Below are positions 44,984-56,547 of a DNA stretch of 64,000 bases, piece by piece (position 1 is the first letter of the stretch; each line of letters starts with the position of its first letter). The notes below the pieces were generated by a model. The model saw nothing but the letters and a program-made list of their open reading frames with translations. It was not told where the DNA came from and did not search any database. This DNA is from Fallopia convolvulus (Eukaryota; Streptophyta; Magnoliopsida; Caryophyllales; Polygonaceae): contig OZ024735.1 of assembly GCA_964016875.1 (NCBI GenBank), positions 13,927,699 to 13,991,698 on the forward strand, read 5' to 3'. The position numbers and the translations under genes were made by a program.

Positions 44984-47330
44984 ATGCTAGATCTAGGTGG
45001 TTCAATTAATGTTTTGCCTTACTCACTATATAAGTTGCTTGAATTTGGTCCTTTGCAAGAGACCGAAATTATCATTCAGTTAGCTAATAGGTATATTGTG
45101 TACCCTAAGGGCATAGTTGAAGATGTGCTTGGTATGGAGAATACCTTGATATTCCCTATTAATTCTATGTGTCAGATAAGGAACATGACAAATGTAATAT
45201 TTGGGATTACTTAGCTTATAATTAATCTCGGCTAATTAATAATATTTAATATTTTATTTTGAATTTTATAAAATTATATTTTAAAAAGTTCTTAACTTAA
45301 AAGTAATTAATAATAATTTCAGGGTAAAGGTTGTAGTAAAAGAGATTTGAGGGTAAAAAATGCAATTTTGTATAAGCTTTTGCCGACTTTGTAAACCGAC
45401 ATGCCTACGCATATAAATTGCAATCTTTGTTGATCTTCAAACATAAGTTACGTATGCCATTAAAAAAAAGAAAGAGAGCAAGATTAAAGTAAAGTAAGAG
45501 AGAAAGAAACGAGAGGAGAGGAAATTTAAGGCTGTGTTGTTTTGATCTCGTTTGGTCCAAGATCTTTACTATCGGGTTTTAATCTTGAAGTACAAGCGTG
45601 GTTTGGTAAGTTTTAATATAGTTAATGGTTTATTTAGATTATACTAATTTTTCCAGATCTAGATCTACAATTGATTTTGATTTGAAAATCAGTCAATTTA
45701 TAATTCTCAAGGGCTATTTTTGATATCGGATTTATAATCGGTAAAAGATTTTAGAGTAATTTTAGGGTTTTGCTTTGTAATGATATTAGGGAGACCTTTG
45801 ATCCAGTTTTTCAAAAAGGTTTGAACTAGAAAAATGTTCTTTTATATATCTAGTATATTCATGTCAAGTTTTAAAGGATTTGGAATTATACACAAGAAGT
45901 TATAAAACATCATGGCTTTTCGTTGATTTTAGGGTTAGAGTTTGTAAGAGTTAAAGGGTTATTATTATTCATTGGGGTTTATATATGCATATAGGAGCGT
46001 GAGTCCTAGGTTGTGATAAGAGACGAAGGGCAAAGACAGGCTATCTGTCTTAGACGGGGTTTCGCGTTGTTGGATAATTAGTGGTTTCTTGGCGTTGGGA
46101 ATTCGTCTTCAAGGTAAGTCGTTTACGACTTGCTCAGTTGTTGTTCAATACTTGTTAGACTTCATGGTGTGCTTGTAGGATTGGTTTGGGGAACTAGTCC
46201 CTAGATGATTATTTTATGAAAAGGTTTACTTGTGTATGATATGTGTGAAAAGGATTTCATTGGGTTTTCATCGAATTTGAAGTTTTCGAATATTTTCTCT
46301 GTGTTGGTACCGTTCTCGGCATGGCCATGTGCGTAGTCCTCTGGGTTGAAGTGACGACTGCGTATGGCTATGTGACAGAGAATCGTGCTCCTTCAAAAGT
46401 AAAGTTATCTGTGTTTTGGGAAAGTGCTCCCGAGGAGGCTTGACCCGGGGATAGAAGGATGGAATTGTGAAGGGTGGGAGGTCGCGCCTCGGTACCTGGG
46501 GCGTAGGGTTGATAAGCGCCATGGAATGGAAAGCGGATTGTTGTATTGTTGTGTTTGGTCTTATGTGTATGAATGTGTGTATGTGTGCTTTGTTTGTTTG
46601 TGTATGGGTGATGTGTTGTTTGTATGTGTAATCATGGGGAAGTTGAATATGAATTTAGAATTGATATGTGTTGTATCCATGTGAATCTTGCAGGTGTGTG
46701 TGTTAGGTACTTGATTGGTTTTTAAACGTCTTACTAGTACCGTATGGATTCTAGCTTGTATTAGAATGGTAGCTGACCCTTCGGGGACTTTTTTTTTTTT
46801 TTAGTTTCAGGTAAAGACAAGGGACCCATGATGGAACCTCGGTAGAATGATGGAACAGATCGTTGAAGGCCGTGTCATTAGGATGGGTTCGTTTGGGACA
46901 ACGATGGTTTACTTTTTGGTATCTTTCGAATAATGTGTGTTTCGATAAAGAAAGGGTAGTGGTATGTTAATGAAATGTTTCTAGGAAGTGTTGTAAATTA
47001 TGTTGTTTTGGGTTTCATGCATGTTTTCTATACTTGGGTTTTATAAATATCGGTTGGATGTTTTATTCATGTTTTCTCGTCGTGCCCGAGTTGCAAGATC
47101 CAAGTGAACTCGTTGTCAAACTAGCCTAGGTAGTACCTAGTAAGGTCTACTACCGAGTAGCGCCCCTATTTAAAGACGGGGTGTTACAACAAACATGCTA
47201 CACCTCTGTTAGGAAGACCCTTCTTTAAAACATCTAACAGAAAAATTGATGTTTGTAGTGGTTCCTTAACTATGGAATTGGACGGAGAAAGGGTAGAATA
47301 CAACATTTATGATGCAATGAAACACCCTCC
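44984..47330 (+). pseudogene. Aspartic protease of the old Athila element, split by a solo LTR
   Basis: 44984-45192 encodes the active-site part (LDLGGSINVLPYSLYKLL, then YPKGIVEDVLGM). The reading then runs into the solo LTR at 45193. After the LTR, from about 47205, the same domain resumes with LLGRPFFKTSNRKIDV and LTMELDGERVEYNIYDAM. The two halves line up across the insertion, with the target duplication ACAAA at the seam. The protease carries G where the usual motif has A (DLGG). It is non-functional because of the insertion and flanking changes. Confidence 0.8.
45193..47188 (+). mobile_element. Solo LTR, 1996 bp, Tekay-like
   Basis: It begins TGTAATATTTGGG and ends GGGGTGTTACA, with a perfect 5-bp target duplication ACAAA at 45188-45192 and 47189-47193. 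No internal retroelement coding sequence is present, so it derives from LTR-LTR recombination. The termini match the Tekay-type LTR at 9813-12974 in form. The small ORFs (46268-46684) lie in opposite directions over ordinary LTR sequence. Confidence 0.9.
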
Positions 47331-47654
47331 CGAAGAGTCATTTTTGTGCTTGATTGATTCCATATAACCACTTGTTCATGATTTCTTCAACTTGCATGAA
47401 ATTGATTCTTTGAGATCCTCCATGGAAATGCTCTTATTGATGATATCTCAGATTTTGGATTAGAAACTGACCTCCAGGAAGTGGTGGCAGAGTGCTCACT
47501 ATGAATTTCCACTCTTGCAATCGGGCTCTAAGCCCCTACCAGTACCACTAACCTTGACAAGCGAGAAGCCTTTGCCATCTATTGTGCGGGCACCAGTGGT
47601 ATAATGGAAGCAACTTCCAGAACACCTCAAGTATGCTTTCTTAAGAAAGGGAGA

Positions 47655-48610
47655 GAGATTACTAGTGACCATCTCCATTAAGCTCACCAAGGATCAAGAA
47701 GAACGATTGGTGGCAGTTTTGAGGGAACATAAGTCTGCCATAGGATGGACCATCACCGACAATAAAGGGATTAGTCCCTCAACATGTATGTATCGAATCC
47801 TATTGGAAGATGAAACTAAACCCTCTAGGAAGCCCCAAAAGAGGTTGAATCCCCCAATGATGAAAGTGGTAAGGAAGAAGGTGATAAAGCTCCTTCAAGC
47901 AGGTATGATCTATCCAATCTCTAATAACAAATGGGTCAGCCCCACTCAGGTTGTACCTAAAAAGGGCAATATTACAGTTGTTGAGAATCAATAAGGTGAG
48001 CTCATTCCTACTAGAGTCCAAACCGGATGGTATGTTTGTATTGATTATCGTAAGTTTAATGCCATAACCCAGAAGGGCCATTTCCTATTACCTTTCATTG
48101 ACCAAAATGTTGGAACGAATTGCCCATCATTCATTCTATTGTTTATTGGATGGATATTCTAGATATTTTCAGGTAGCAATTGCACCAGAGGATCAAGAGA
48201 AGACAACGTTCACTTGTCCTTTTGGAACCTTTGCATATCGAATGATGCCTTCTGGATTGTGTAACACCCTAGCTACATTCCAAAGGTGTATAGTTAGTAT
48301 CTTTTCTGTGTACATAGAAAAATTCATTGAGGTATTTATAGATGATCTCACAATCCATGGGAGTGATTTTGATTCATGCTTAACTCACTTGACACTTGTG
48401 CTAAAAAGATGTGAGGATACTAATCTTGTTTTCGATTCAGAAAAATCTCATTTTAGGGTGGAACAAGGTATAATATTAGGCCATTTAGTGTCTTCTAGGG
48501 GTATTGAGGTTGATAAGGCTAAGGTTAAAGTGATTCAATCTTTGTCTTATCCTATTAATTTTCGTGAAGTACGTTCTTTTTTAGGCCATACAAGGTTCTA
48601 TTAAAAGTTT
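47655..48610 (+). pseudogene. Reverse transcriptase of the old Athila element
   Basis: 47665-47994 encodes the N-terminal part (AVLREHKSAIGWTITD, then KWVSPTQVVPKKG). After a stop and frameshift comes CIDYRKFNAITQK. 48098-48604 carries the palm: LLDGYSRYFQVAIAPEDQEK, TTFTCPFGTFAYRMMP, LCNTLATFQRC, then the catalytic VFIDD (F-I-D-D). It ends with the VRSFLGHTRFY connection motif and a stop. Order and spacing equal an intact Athila RT, but at least two frame breaks and changed residues (SRY for the usual SGY; NTLATF for NAPATF) show decay. Confidence 0.85.
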
Positions 48611-49430
48611 ATTAGAGAGTTTTTTCCAAGATTGTTTCACCCCTATGTGAGTTGCTGAAGAAGGAAGCTGGCTTTTATTTTGGTGAGGCTTGCAAGAGAG
48701 TGTTTGATGAGCTAACACTCCATCTCACCACAGCTCGTATCATCCAAGCTCCAAATTGGTCTCTTCCATTTGAGATCATGTGTGATGTCAATGATTATGT
48801 AATAGGGGTTGTTTTGGGCCAAAAATGGGGAAGGTGTCCCATGTTATTCATTATGCCTCTATGACATTTAATGAGGCAGAGGGAACTATTATATCATAGA
48901 AAATGAGCTCTTGGCGATAGTATTTGCATTGGAGAAGTGCCGCTCCTACTCTCTAGAAACAAAGGTGATTGTCTATACAAACCATGCAACTCTCCAGTTT
49001 TTGGTCACAAAGAAGGCGACCAAGCCTAGGTTAATAAGGTGGATCTTGTTGTTGAGTGAGTTCAACATTGAGATCAAGGACAAGTAAGGGGTTGAAAATG
49101 TGGTTGCTGATCATCTAAGTCGTCTAGTGCATGAAGAGAGGAGTTTCCCAAAGAGTTCACCCATCCATGATGAATTTCCTGATGATACCTTATTTGTTAT
49201 TAAGGTTGTGAAACCTTGGTATGAACACTTGGTCAATTTTTTTGGTTTTGGGTGAATTTCCATCATTGCTTACTAAGGCCCAAAAAGACAAGCTAAGAAG
49301 TGAAGCAAGATACTATGTCTGGGATGATCCATATCTATGGAAACATTATGCTGATCAGATAATCCGACGATGTATCTCGGATAATGAGGTAACTTCTATC
49401 TTGACTTTTTGTGTGAATTCTCGAAGTTGA
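48611..49430 (+). pseudogene. RNase H and pre-integrase region of the old Athila element
   Basis: It reads WSLPFEIMCDVNDYVIGVVLGQ (48750-48820), then in shifted frames ENELLAIVFALEK, VIVYTNHATLQFLVTKK, PRLIRWILLLSEFNIEIKDK and VENVVADHLSRLVHEE. The terminal part (49221-49430) is the segment between RNase H and integrase: ARYYVWDDPYLWKHYADQII and RRCISDNEVTSIL. It is then cut off by the DUF659 hAT. N replaces D in the TDHA motif (TNHA). Stops at 48862, 49087 and elsewhere. Confidence 0.8.
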
Positions 49431-50194
49431 TAGAATGAAGACACTCAAGGTTCAAGAGTGAGTGGGAAACAAATGGGTGCTATATCATGATTGATGCTTG
49501 GAGTGATAGGAATAAGAGAAGCATTATGAAAATGTGTGTGAATTCTTGAAGTGGGACCGCTTTTCTTGAGTCTAAAGAAGCTTCATTAGATTCACATACT
49601 GGAAATTACATATTTGATCATGTGGATGAGTGAATTGATAAAGTTGGTGAAAAGAATGTGGTGCAAGTAGTGAACGACAATGCTTCGAACAACATGGCAG
49701 CCTCAAACTTGTTGCTTGAAAAAAGACCTCAAATCTTTTGGAATCCATGTGCTACTCTTACTATGAATCTTATGCTTGAAGGCATTGGTAAGCTCCCTCT
49801 TTTCAGAAATGCAATTATGAAAGCCAAGAGTTTTACCGTCTTTGTCTACAAAGTCATGTGATGAGGAATCGTACAAAAAGAAATATAGTTTGACCTGGAG
49901 TGACTAGGTTTGCCACCACTTTCTTAACATTGCAAAGTTTAATTGATAAGAAAGAGGAGTTGAGGCAAATGGTGAACTCTAAGGATTGGGAAGACACTAA
50001 ATAGTCAAAGAGCAAAAAGGGAAAAACCACTTATACTACTATAGTTCAACTGGCCTTTTGGAATGGTGTGACTACTTGCTTGAAGGTATTTAATCCCTCG
50101 GTTAAAGTGCTTAGACTTATTGATGGAGATGTGAAACCGGCCATGGGCTTTGTTTATGGTGAGTTGAAAAAGGCAAAAGAAGAAATCAAAGAGG

Positions 50195-50202
50195 CTTTGA
50201 AG
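50195..50202. repeat. 8-bp target duplication, left copy
   Basis: CTTTGAAG directly before TAAGGCTGGGA. Its partner is CTTTGAAG at 55112-55119, directly after TCCCAGCCCTA. Perfect 8-bp duplications are the hAT signature. Confidence 0.95.
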
Positions 50203-50605
50203 TAAGGCTGGGATATTTTGGTTCCTGGATTTTTTTTAGCCTACCCGCAGGGTAAAAAATTTTCTTTTTTACGGTTCGGTCTCTGGATTTTTTAGTGAAG
50301 AACCGTAATAACCGTACCCGAACTTTTATCGGTTCCTAACTGCGGTTATTTCGGTTAACCGAAATACAAATATGGCCCATAAATTTCTGTTCTTCGATTC
50401 TTCATTTACCCGAATTATGGTTCGGTTCCTATGTTTAATTCGGTTCCTGTTAAAAAATTGGTGGACCAGACTGCATAAAACATTAAAACACAAGCATAAA
50501 ATGAAGGAAAATATTTCACCAAATTCAAGTATTGAGAGATAATTCATCAAAGTCATAGTTTCACCAAAATCTTGAGATTCAAATCACAAAGAGTATGCAT
50601 AAAGC

Positions 50606-50693
50606 CATAAACAACCAAAAGATCCAAAATAATGCCCTTAAAGCAAATCCATAAACAACCAAAAGATCCAAAACAATGCCCTTAAAGCAAATC
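50606..50693. repeat. 44-bp tandem duplication in BED-hAT copy 2
   Basis: CATAAACAACCAAAAGATCC starts at 50606 and 50650. Copy 1 has a single version (about 27480-27540), so the duplication arose after the copies separated. Confidence 0.85.
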
Positions 50694-51011
50694 AAGTTCA
50701 AAAGATCCAGGATGCTAATACTTAAATCATTTAAATGCGCTCATGCTGTGACAATAACCTCCTCCAAGCAAGGGATAGAGAAACTTGAGTCCACCTGGAT
50801 GCTAATTCAGAGGCAAACACATAGACAAAGGGGAAAAGGGTTAGACTGTTAGAGTAGTTTTTCTATGTTTGCAAAGCATATCACATTTAGATTGAATACT
50901 CATTTGAAAAAGGGAAAAAAAATATATGATGTCCTAGCTTAAGCACTGTATGAGCAACTTCAAGCATAAGAAGGGTGTGTTTTGCCAAAAATATGACTTG
51001 CATTTTTCAAG

Positions 51012-53660
51012 CTATTTGTTCCTTTGCGAGACACGTGTAGGCTTGTCCTTCGTGAGCTTAGTTTTTTGTTTCTTGGTTACTGGCTGTGCAGATGTAGCAT
51101 TTGGATCACTTGTATTGTTGTTGTTTGTTGCTTCTTGTCTGATTTCTTCTTGCCTCTCTACATATTCACAAAGAGACAACAATGAAAAAAAAATGCAAAG
51201 TTAAGGTAGAAAAATGAAATAGTTCCTAGTTCCTACAACTAAGAGTTGCTTATTCAGTTATTCCGAGCAAAACAGAAAATTAGAATGAAATAGTTCAAAA
51301 GTTAATGCAAATCTGAATGCAAAGTTAAGGTGATTTATAACAGATGCAATAAAGTGAATAAACTAATAAAAAATGAAATAGTTCTAAGTAGTAAGTAGTA
51401 TTACCCTTTTCAACGTCCTCATAGAATTCCATTTCTTCAATGGTTGGAATGTATTCCAATGCAACAAAGGTATCACTCTTCAACCAATTCTGATAACAAA
51501 TCAAGGCTTCAACGGTCTGAGTTGTCATCGAGCTTTTGTAGGGATCAATAACCCTCTTACCGGTGCTAAAACTTGATTCACTAGCCACTGTGGACACTTG
51601 AATTGCCAACACATCTCTAGCAACAGATTGCAAACATGGATACTTGATGCCATTAGCCCTCCACCATTCTGTTATCTTGAACTTTGCTCTTGTTTTTGGT
51701 TTCTCAATAGGATCAAGCAAATACCTGTCTACTTCGTGACCTACAACCAAGTCCTCACCTTCTTCAAGTTGTTTGTCCCAATCCTCTAACATAGACTTCG
51801 TCTTTGTGAACTAGCACCACTCTCTGAATTTCTAGACCTTTGTGAACTAGCACCACCACTAGGTCCATTACCATACTTGTCACAGAGCTTAACCATCAAT
51901 TCTTTCACCTTGTCTGATATCTTCTTCACTTCTGTTCTGCTCAAATATAGCATCCTTTCAGCTAGTCTCTCCAAGTACTTGAGCTTGTATCTTGGATCAA
52001 GAACAAGAGCTACCAGGAATAGTGGATTTATGTCATCTAGAGAGCTAAAATATTTGTTGAATTTGGTTGTCATCTTTTGTGCCATTTCATACAGAATGTG
52101 ATCTACTTCACTACTGTTGTGATCTGGTGGGTTGGTAGTCACTTCATCTAGCTCAGCTTTGATGCTCACTATGTCATGGAATGCAGAGTGTGCAGTTGGC
52201 TCATTTGAAGCACTCATATTGACTGTGACTTGGTTGAAAACCTTAAGAAATTTGACAAAGCACTCTGCCTTATCCCAATCCACATCCTTAGGAGAACCAA
52301 CTCTCTTTCTTCCTCCTACCCTTTGAGCTTCAACTTCATCTTCATCGTCATATAATTCCTCTTCCTCATTGAAATAGCTTTTGTAATTCAGTGTATCATC
52401 ATCTGCCATCCTCTGAAATACCCTCTTCAATTTTATGGCAGTGTCCAACATCATGTAGCTTGAATTCCATCTTGTTGGGACATCAAGAATGCATATCTTC
52501 TTGCATTCAATCTTATCCTTCTCAACACACTTCTTGAAAGCATCTGTCCTAGCAGCAGAACTCCTAACAAACCTGATTGCATTCCTTATTGCAGCAACTG
52601 ACCTTTCCATCTCTTTCAAACCAGCTTTGACAATTAAATTGATGACACGAGGAAGACATCTAACATGCATAAACTCTCCTTCAAATAATGGTTTCTTACT
52701 CCAACCCATCATCCTCCTCTTAACATAATCAATGGCATGCTTATTAGGAGAAGCATTGTCCACTGAAATTGTTATAACATTCTCAATCCCCCATTCAATC
52801 AATGCATCCTCAAGGATTTTTCCAATTGTATTCCCACCATGATTGGGAATAACACAGAAATTCAATATTATTTTATGCATTGTCCAAGCAAAATCTATAA
52901 AATGAGCAGTTATGACCATGTAGTTGATGTTCTGACAGCTAGTCCATGTATCAGTTGTAAGACAAACGCTAACTGACTGCAACTCAGACCTCAACTGCAA
53001 CTTCTTTTCCTCATACATCCTCATGAAATTCTTAACAATTGTCTTCCTACAAGGCAATATTAACCTAGGTACAGCAACTTCACAAAATAACTTGAACCCA
53101 GCCCTCTCTATAGCACTAAATGGCAATTCATCAATCACAATCATCTGTGTTGCAGCATCAATACAAGCTTCCTGTGACCATACTCTAGTAGTCAAACGGT
53201 TAAATCCTTCAACCAATTCAGAACCTAGATGACTTTGTTTCCCATCCTCTAAATTCACATTAGCTAAGTTACTAGGATATTTCTTGCAATGAACTTCAAC
53301 ATGCTTTTTAAGAGATGATGTGCCATTACCTCTTGAATCACAAGCAAGGATTGTCTTGCAATAATTACACTTGGCCTTCTTCGTTTGCCCTACTTGCTTG
53401 TTGACTCCATCAACCAATTCGATAATTGGTTCACCGAATTTTTCGAAATGCAACCAGACCTTCGACCTCAACTCAATTGCCTTCCTCTCTCTCTTTCTCT
53501 TTGATGTTCGAACCGGTACAGTCGTCTTGGACTCACTCGTGACTGCAGCGGCTGCGTTGGTCTGATTAGTAGTCTCATCGACGTCCTAGCTATCACTAGA
53601 ATTGCTTGAACTAGAACCAGACAGTTCAACATCGCCGACTTGTTGTGCTGAAGAACTCAT
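51012..53660 (-). pseudogene. hAT transposase with BED zinc finger (copy 2), broken
   Basis: It has the same two-exon structure as copy 1: exon 1 from ATG 53660 to 51405, and exon 2 from 51157 to 51012. The BED finger, RNase-H-like core (LTTDTWTS, DVPTRWNSSY) and dimerisation region are all present. The codon-25 TAG (53588-53586) is shared with copy 1. Unlike copy 1, the C-terminal part reads past SSMT into QTVEALICYQNWLK and EEMEFYEDVEK. However, about 70 bp before that, in the GASSQR region (about 51790-51815), is replaced by a 17-bp copy of sequence from about 35 bp upstream, shifting the frame (SGASSQRRSLC then stop). The two copies are broken at different places. Confidence 0.87.
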
Positions 53661-54689
53661 TGGCTCCTAACACAAATCTTACCTAACAAAAAAAAGAAGA
53701 AAAGAACCAATAACAAGTTGTCAAATCTCAAGCTTAATGGCCAACAAATACATATTAACACAATTCTTTTAATGTCAAGCTCAAGAGACACATTGAGCTT
53801 TCAATTGAGTATTCCGAGCAAATCATTCGTGACAAGGAAACAACACCTACACTGAGTCAACTATGGGATCTTTGCTGCATTTCAAAGTTTAGACTTTAGA
53901 TTTCAGTTTCATTAGGAAGTGAGGTGGGACTTTCCTACCTAATTTTCTCTACTTGAGAAACTAAACAACCACAACTGATGAATACTGGTTGTTGAATGTG
54001 GATATTGGCTAATTTGTTGTTTCATTAGTCTGCACAAAAGTCAAATCAAAATGAAGTTGTATTTTTGATAAATGGTTTGCCTAATCACTGTCCCCACTCC
54101 ACAAATCACATTTCCATTCATATCACTAAAATGAATGTACCCCCACCTGCTGGCTTCCTCTCATGTGAACCAACATCCATATGACATGCTCAACTCAATG
54201 ACACAAACCACAAAAAATCCACCATCATTCCTACTTACTCCATCAATCATTACAATGACTTTTTTGCTTGTCTTACAGTTTCACGGATAGACAAGTTATA
54301 GTACTATTGTATTGCAATTGATATGGCAAATGTACAAAAAGATTAATGAACAGAATATGATGAAAGTGACATTCGAGCTAATCAACGATGAAAATCAAGA
54401 GCAATGTCACAACCCAATAACAAAAGACTAAATTAAAAACACACCCCACATGGGCCACATCAAATTCTCATCACACCAATCACTAACCCCCAATTAATGT
54501 AATGTAAGCATAAACTTCAGATTATCGCTGGGAGTGGGGACAATAACAACTAACAAGTATGATTTTAAGATTTTTTACAGTTCAGACTTCAGATTATCAA
54601 CAATGGAGTTGCAGCCTTCGAATTCGGTGGAGTACCTGAATGGCGAAATCTGTGGCGCGATGAGCGGCGGTGACTGGTCGAGCAGGCGC

Positions 54690-54880
54690 GAGGACGAGCA
54701 GGCGTCGGAGAACAAGCAGGCACCGGAGAAGAAGCTGGGACGAGCAGGCGACTGGGACGAGAAGAATCGCTGGGAGAATCGGACGAGCAGGCGACTGGGA
54801 CGAGCAAGCGGCTGGGACGAGCATGCAACTAGGTTTTTGGTTTTCCACTCTTCGATTGGGACGAGCGGCTGGGATATCAT
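54690..54880. repeat. GC-rich GACGAGCAGGCG repeats near the left terminus of copy 2
   Basis: GACGAGCAGGCG and variants with GACTGGGACGAG recur about five times. This is the part absent from copy 1, whose homology stops at the first such repeat. The three overlapping ORFs here are products of the repeat. Confidence 0.7.
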
Positions 54881-56547
54881 CAGATGAAATTGCTTATTTG
54901 TTATAATTTTTTTTATATATTAATAATATATTCGGTTATTCGGTTTTTTTGTATTTTTTGTATTTTTTTTAAAAACCGAACCCGAAATTTATTTTCAAGA
55001 ACCGAACTGAAGTATATAACTATCCAAATTCTTAAGAACCGAACCGAACCGAACCGAACTACGCGGTTCGGTTCGGTTCTTTGGTTCCTCGGGTATAAAG
55101 TCCCAGCCCTACTTTGAAGCATAAAGAAGAGAGCTATAAGCCTATACTTGATATAGTAGATTCAAATTGAAAGAGGCGTGTTGATTTTCCACTTTACTTG
55201 ACGGCTTACTTGTTAAATCCATATTGCTACTACAATATCGGTTCTTCATGGTCCACCAATGAGAATGATGCTATTATGGATGCAGTGTTTTTATGTATGG
55301 AATAGTTTTATCCGGATTTGGATACGCAAAAAAAAAATTGATAAATGCAGAGTTGGGGAAATACAAGAGCTGGGAAGGACCATTTGGAAGAGCTTTGGCA
55401 AAAAAAGGGTGTGAGCAAAATGATGATGACTATGATCTGGGTATGATTATCTCTCTCCCTTAGCTTTTTTTTATAGATTTATAACTGTTATGTATTTTAT
55501 GTAATAATGCCATATTAATTCTAGTGTTTTAATGTCTTCTTTCGTTTTAAATTTATAGTTATATGGTGGTCTAACTATGGAAATGGTGTACCTAATCTCC
55601 AAAAAGTTGCAAAGAGGATTCTTTCGTTAACAACAAGCTCATCCAGTTGTGAAAGAAATTGGAGTGTCTTTGAAGGGGTGATTGAATTCTTTTTACAAGA
55701 TTATTATGTGAATGTGATGAATGGTTATTTAGTACTTCCAAATTGTTCAATTATTGTTTGAAGATTCACACAAAGAAGAGGAATAGACTAGAGACCACTC
55801 GAATGAACAAGTTAGTGTATGTTCAATATTCAATTCAAGGTTGATGAACAAGAAAATGAGGAGAGTGAAAAAGGATATGCTTGACGAAAATGATTCTACT
55901 TATGCTCAATCATTGATGGTTGATGGAGTAGGTGATGATGAAGATGAGGAACATGAGGTAACTTAGGAGGTTACACCGATTCTTACTCTTACATGTGATA
56001 AGGGGAGTAAAACACCGAGAGTAAATGATGAATTCCAACTAAGAAGGAGTGCTTGCCATATGAAAGAAGTGAGAGAGCCCAAAGAAGATGATTTTGTATC
56101 GGATGGCATTGAAGATGAGGGAGATGTTGATGAAGAGTTTGAGTTTGAATCAGATAAGGAGTATAATATTCAAGACTATGGAAATGAAGAGATTGAAGAC
56201 TATTTAATACATTTATTTGATTATTAATTACTTATTAGATATACTTTATTATACTATATGAAGTTATGAACTATCTAGTATTCTGAGTTTATGGGATATT
56301 CTAGCATATGGATTTTATGAGATATTAATTATTAATTAGCATATGAAGTTTATGGTGTCTTATATCTTATTTGAAATCATGATTTATTATTTATATATAT
56401 AGATTAGAGATTTTGAACAATGGGATAGGCGTAAAATACAAGGAAATAACTAATATCGTCCAAATCCGCCTAGGCCCCGCCTAGCCATCTAGGCGCTAGG
56501 CCCCCACTCACCGCCCAACTCCTGCCTAGCATTTTTTAGAACACTGA

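Larger units (their letters stand above)
50203..55111 (-). mobile_element. BED-type hAT element, copy 2 (complete ends, 4909 bp)
   Basis: The termini are TAAGGCTGGGA at the plus-left and TCCCAGCCCTA at the plus-right, 10 of 11 bases inverted-matching, with a perfect 8-bp target duplication. Subterminal zones (50216-50460 and 54930-55090) are dense in GGTTCGG/CCGAACC words. The body is near-identical to copy 1 at 23401-27932 in inverse orientation. A 44-bp tandem duplication (50606-50693) is unique to this copy. The transposase is broken, but cis sequences look competent, so it could still move if transposase is supplied in trans. Confidence 0.93.
49440..56227 (+). pseudogene. DUF659-type hAT transposase, split
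   Basis: The left half (to 50202) reads GCYIMIDAWSDR, then FDHVDE, VVQVVNDNASNNMAASNLL, FWNPCATLTMNLMLEGIGK (ORF 49658-49861), then FATTFLTLQSLIDKKEEL and SKKGKTTYTTIVQLAFWNGV. It is cut in KEEIKEALK by the BED-hAT. The right half resumes at 55120 (SYKPILDIVDS with shifts, YYYNIGSSWSTNEN, GPFGRALAKKGCEQND). An intron runs from about 55440 to 55557, then WWSNYGNGVPNLQKVAKRIL and SSSCERNWSVFEG, the hAT dimerisation domain. An acidic tail ends at a TAA near 56225-56227. The right half has frameshifts (about 55690-55830). It is a dead copy, older than its insert. Confidence 0.75.
49436..56547 (+). mobile_element. DUF659-type hAT element, interrupted by BED-hAT copy 2
   Basis: It lies between the pre-integrase and integrase parts of the old Athila pol, which would be contiguous without it. 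The right end is TTTTTTAGAACACTG (about 56533-56547) with CGCCTAGG-rich subterminal words, matching the terminus at 16080. No matching left TIR is seen: coding sequence starts almost at the junction, so the left end is deleted. The phrase TGTGTGAATTCT occurs both at the junction (about 49409) and inside the element (about 49535), a possible microhomology. Confidence 0.65.

Noticed and set aside
46268..46684. Coding region in the solo LTR
   Set aside because: Frames in opposite directions without motifs, inside a clearly bounded LTR.
54534..54906. Four overlapping ORFs on both strands
   Set aside because: They are created by GC-rich GACGAGC repeats at the end of BED-hAT copy 2, with R/S/P low-complexity products.
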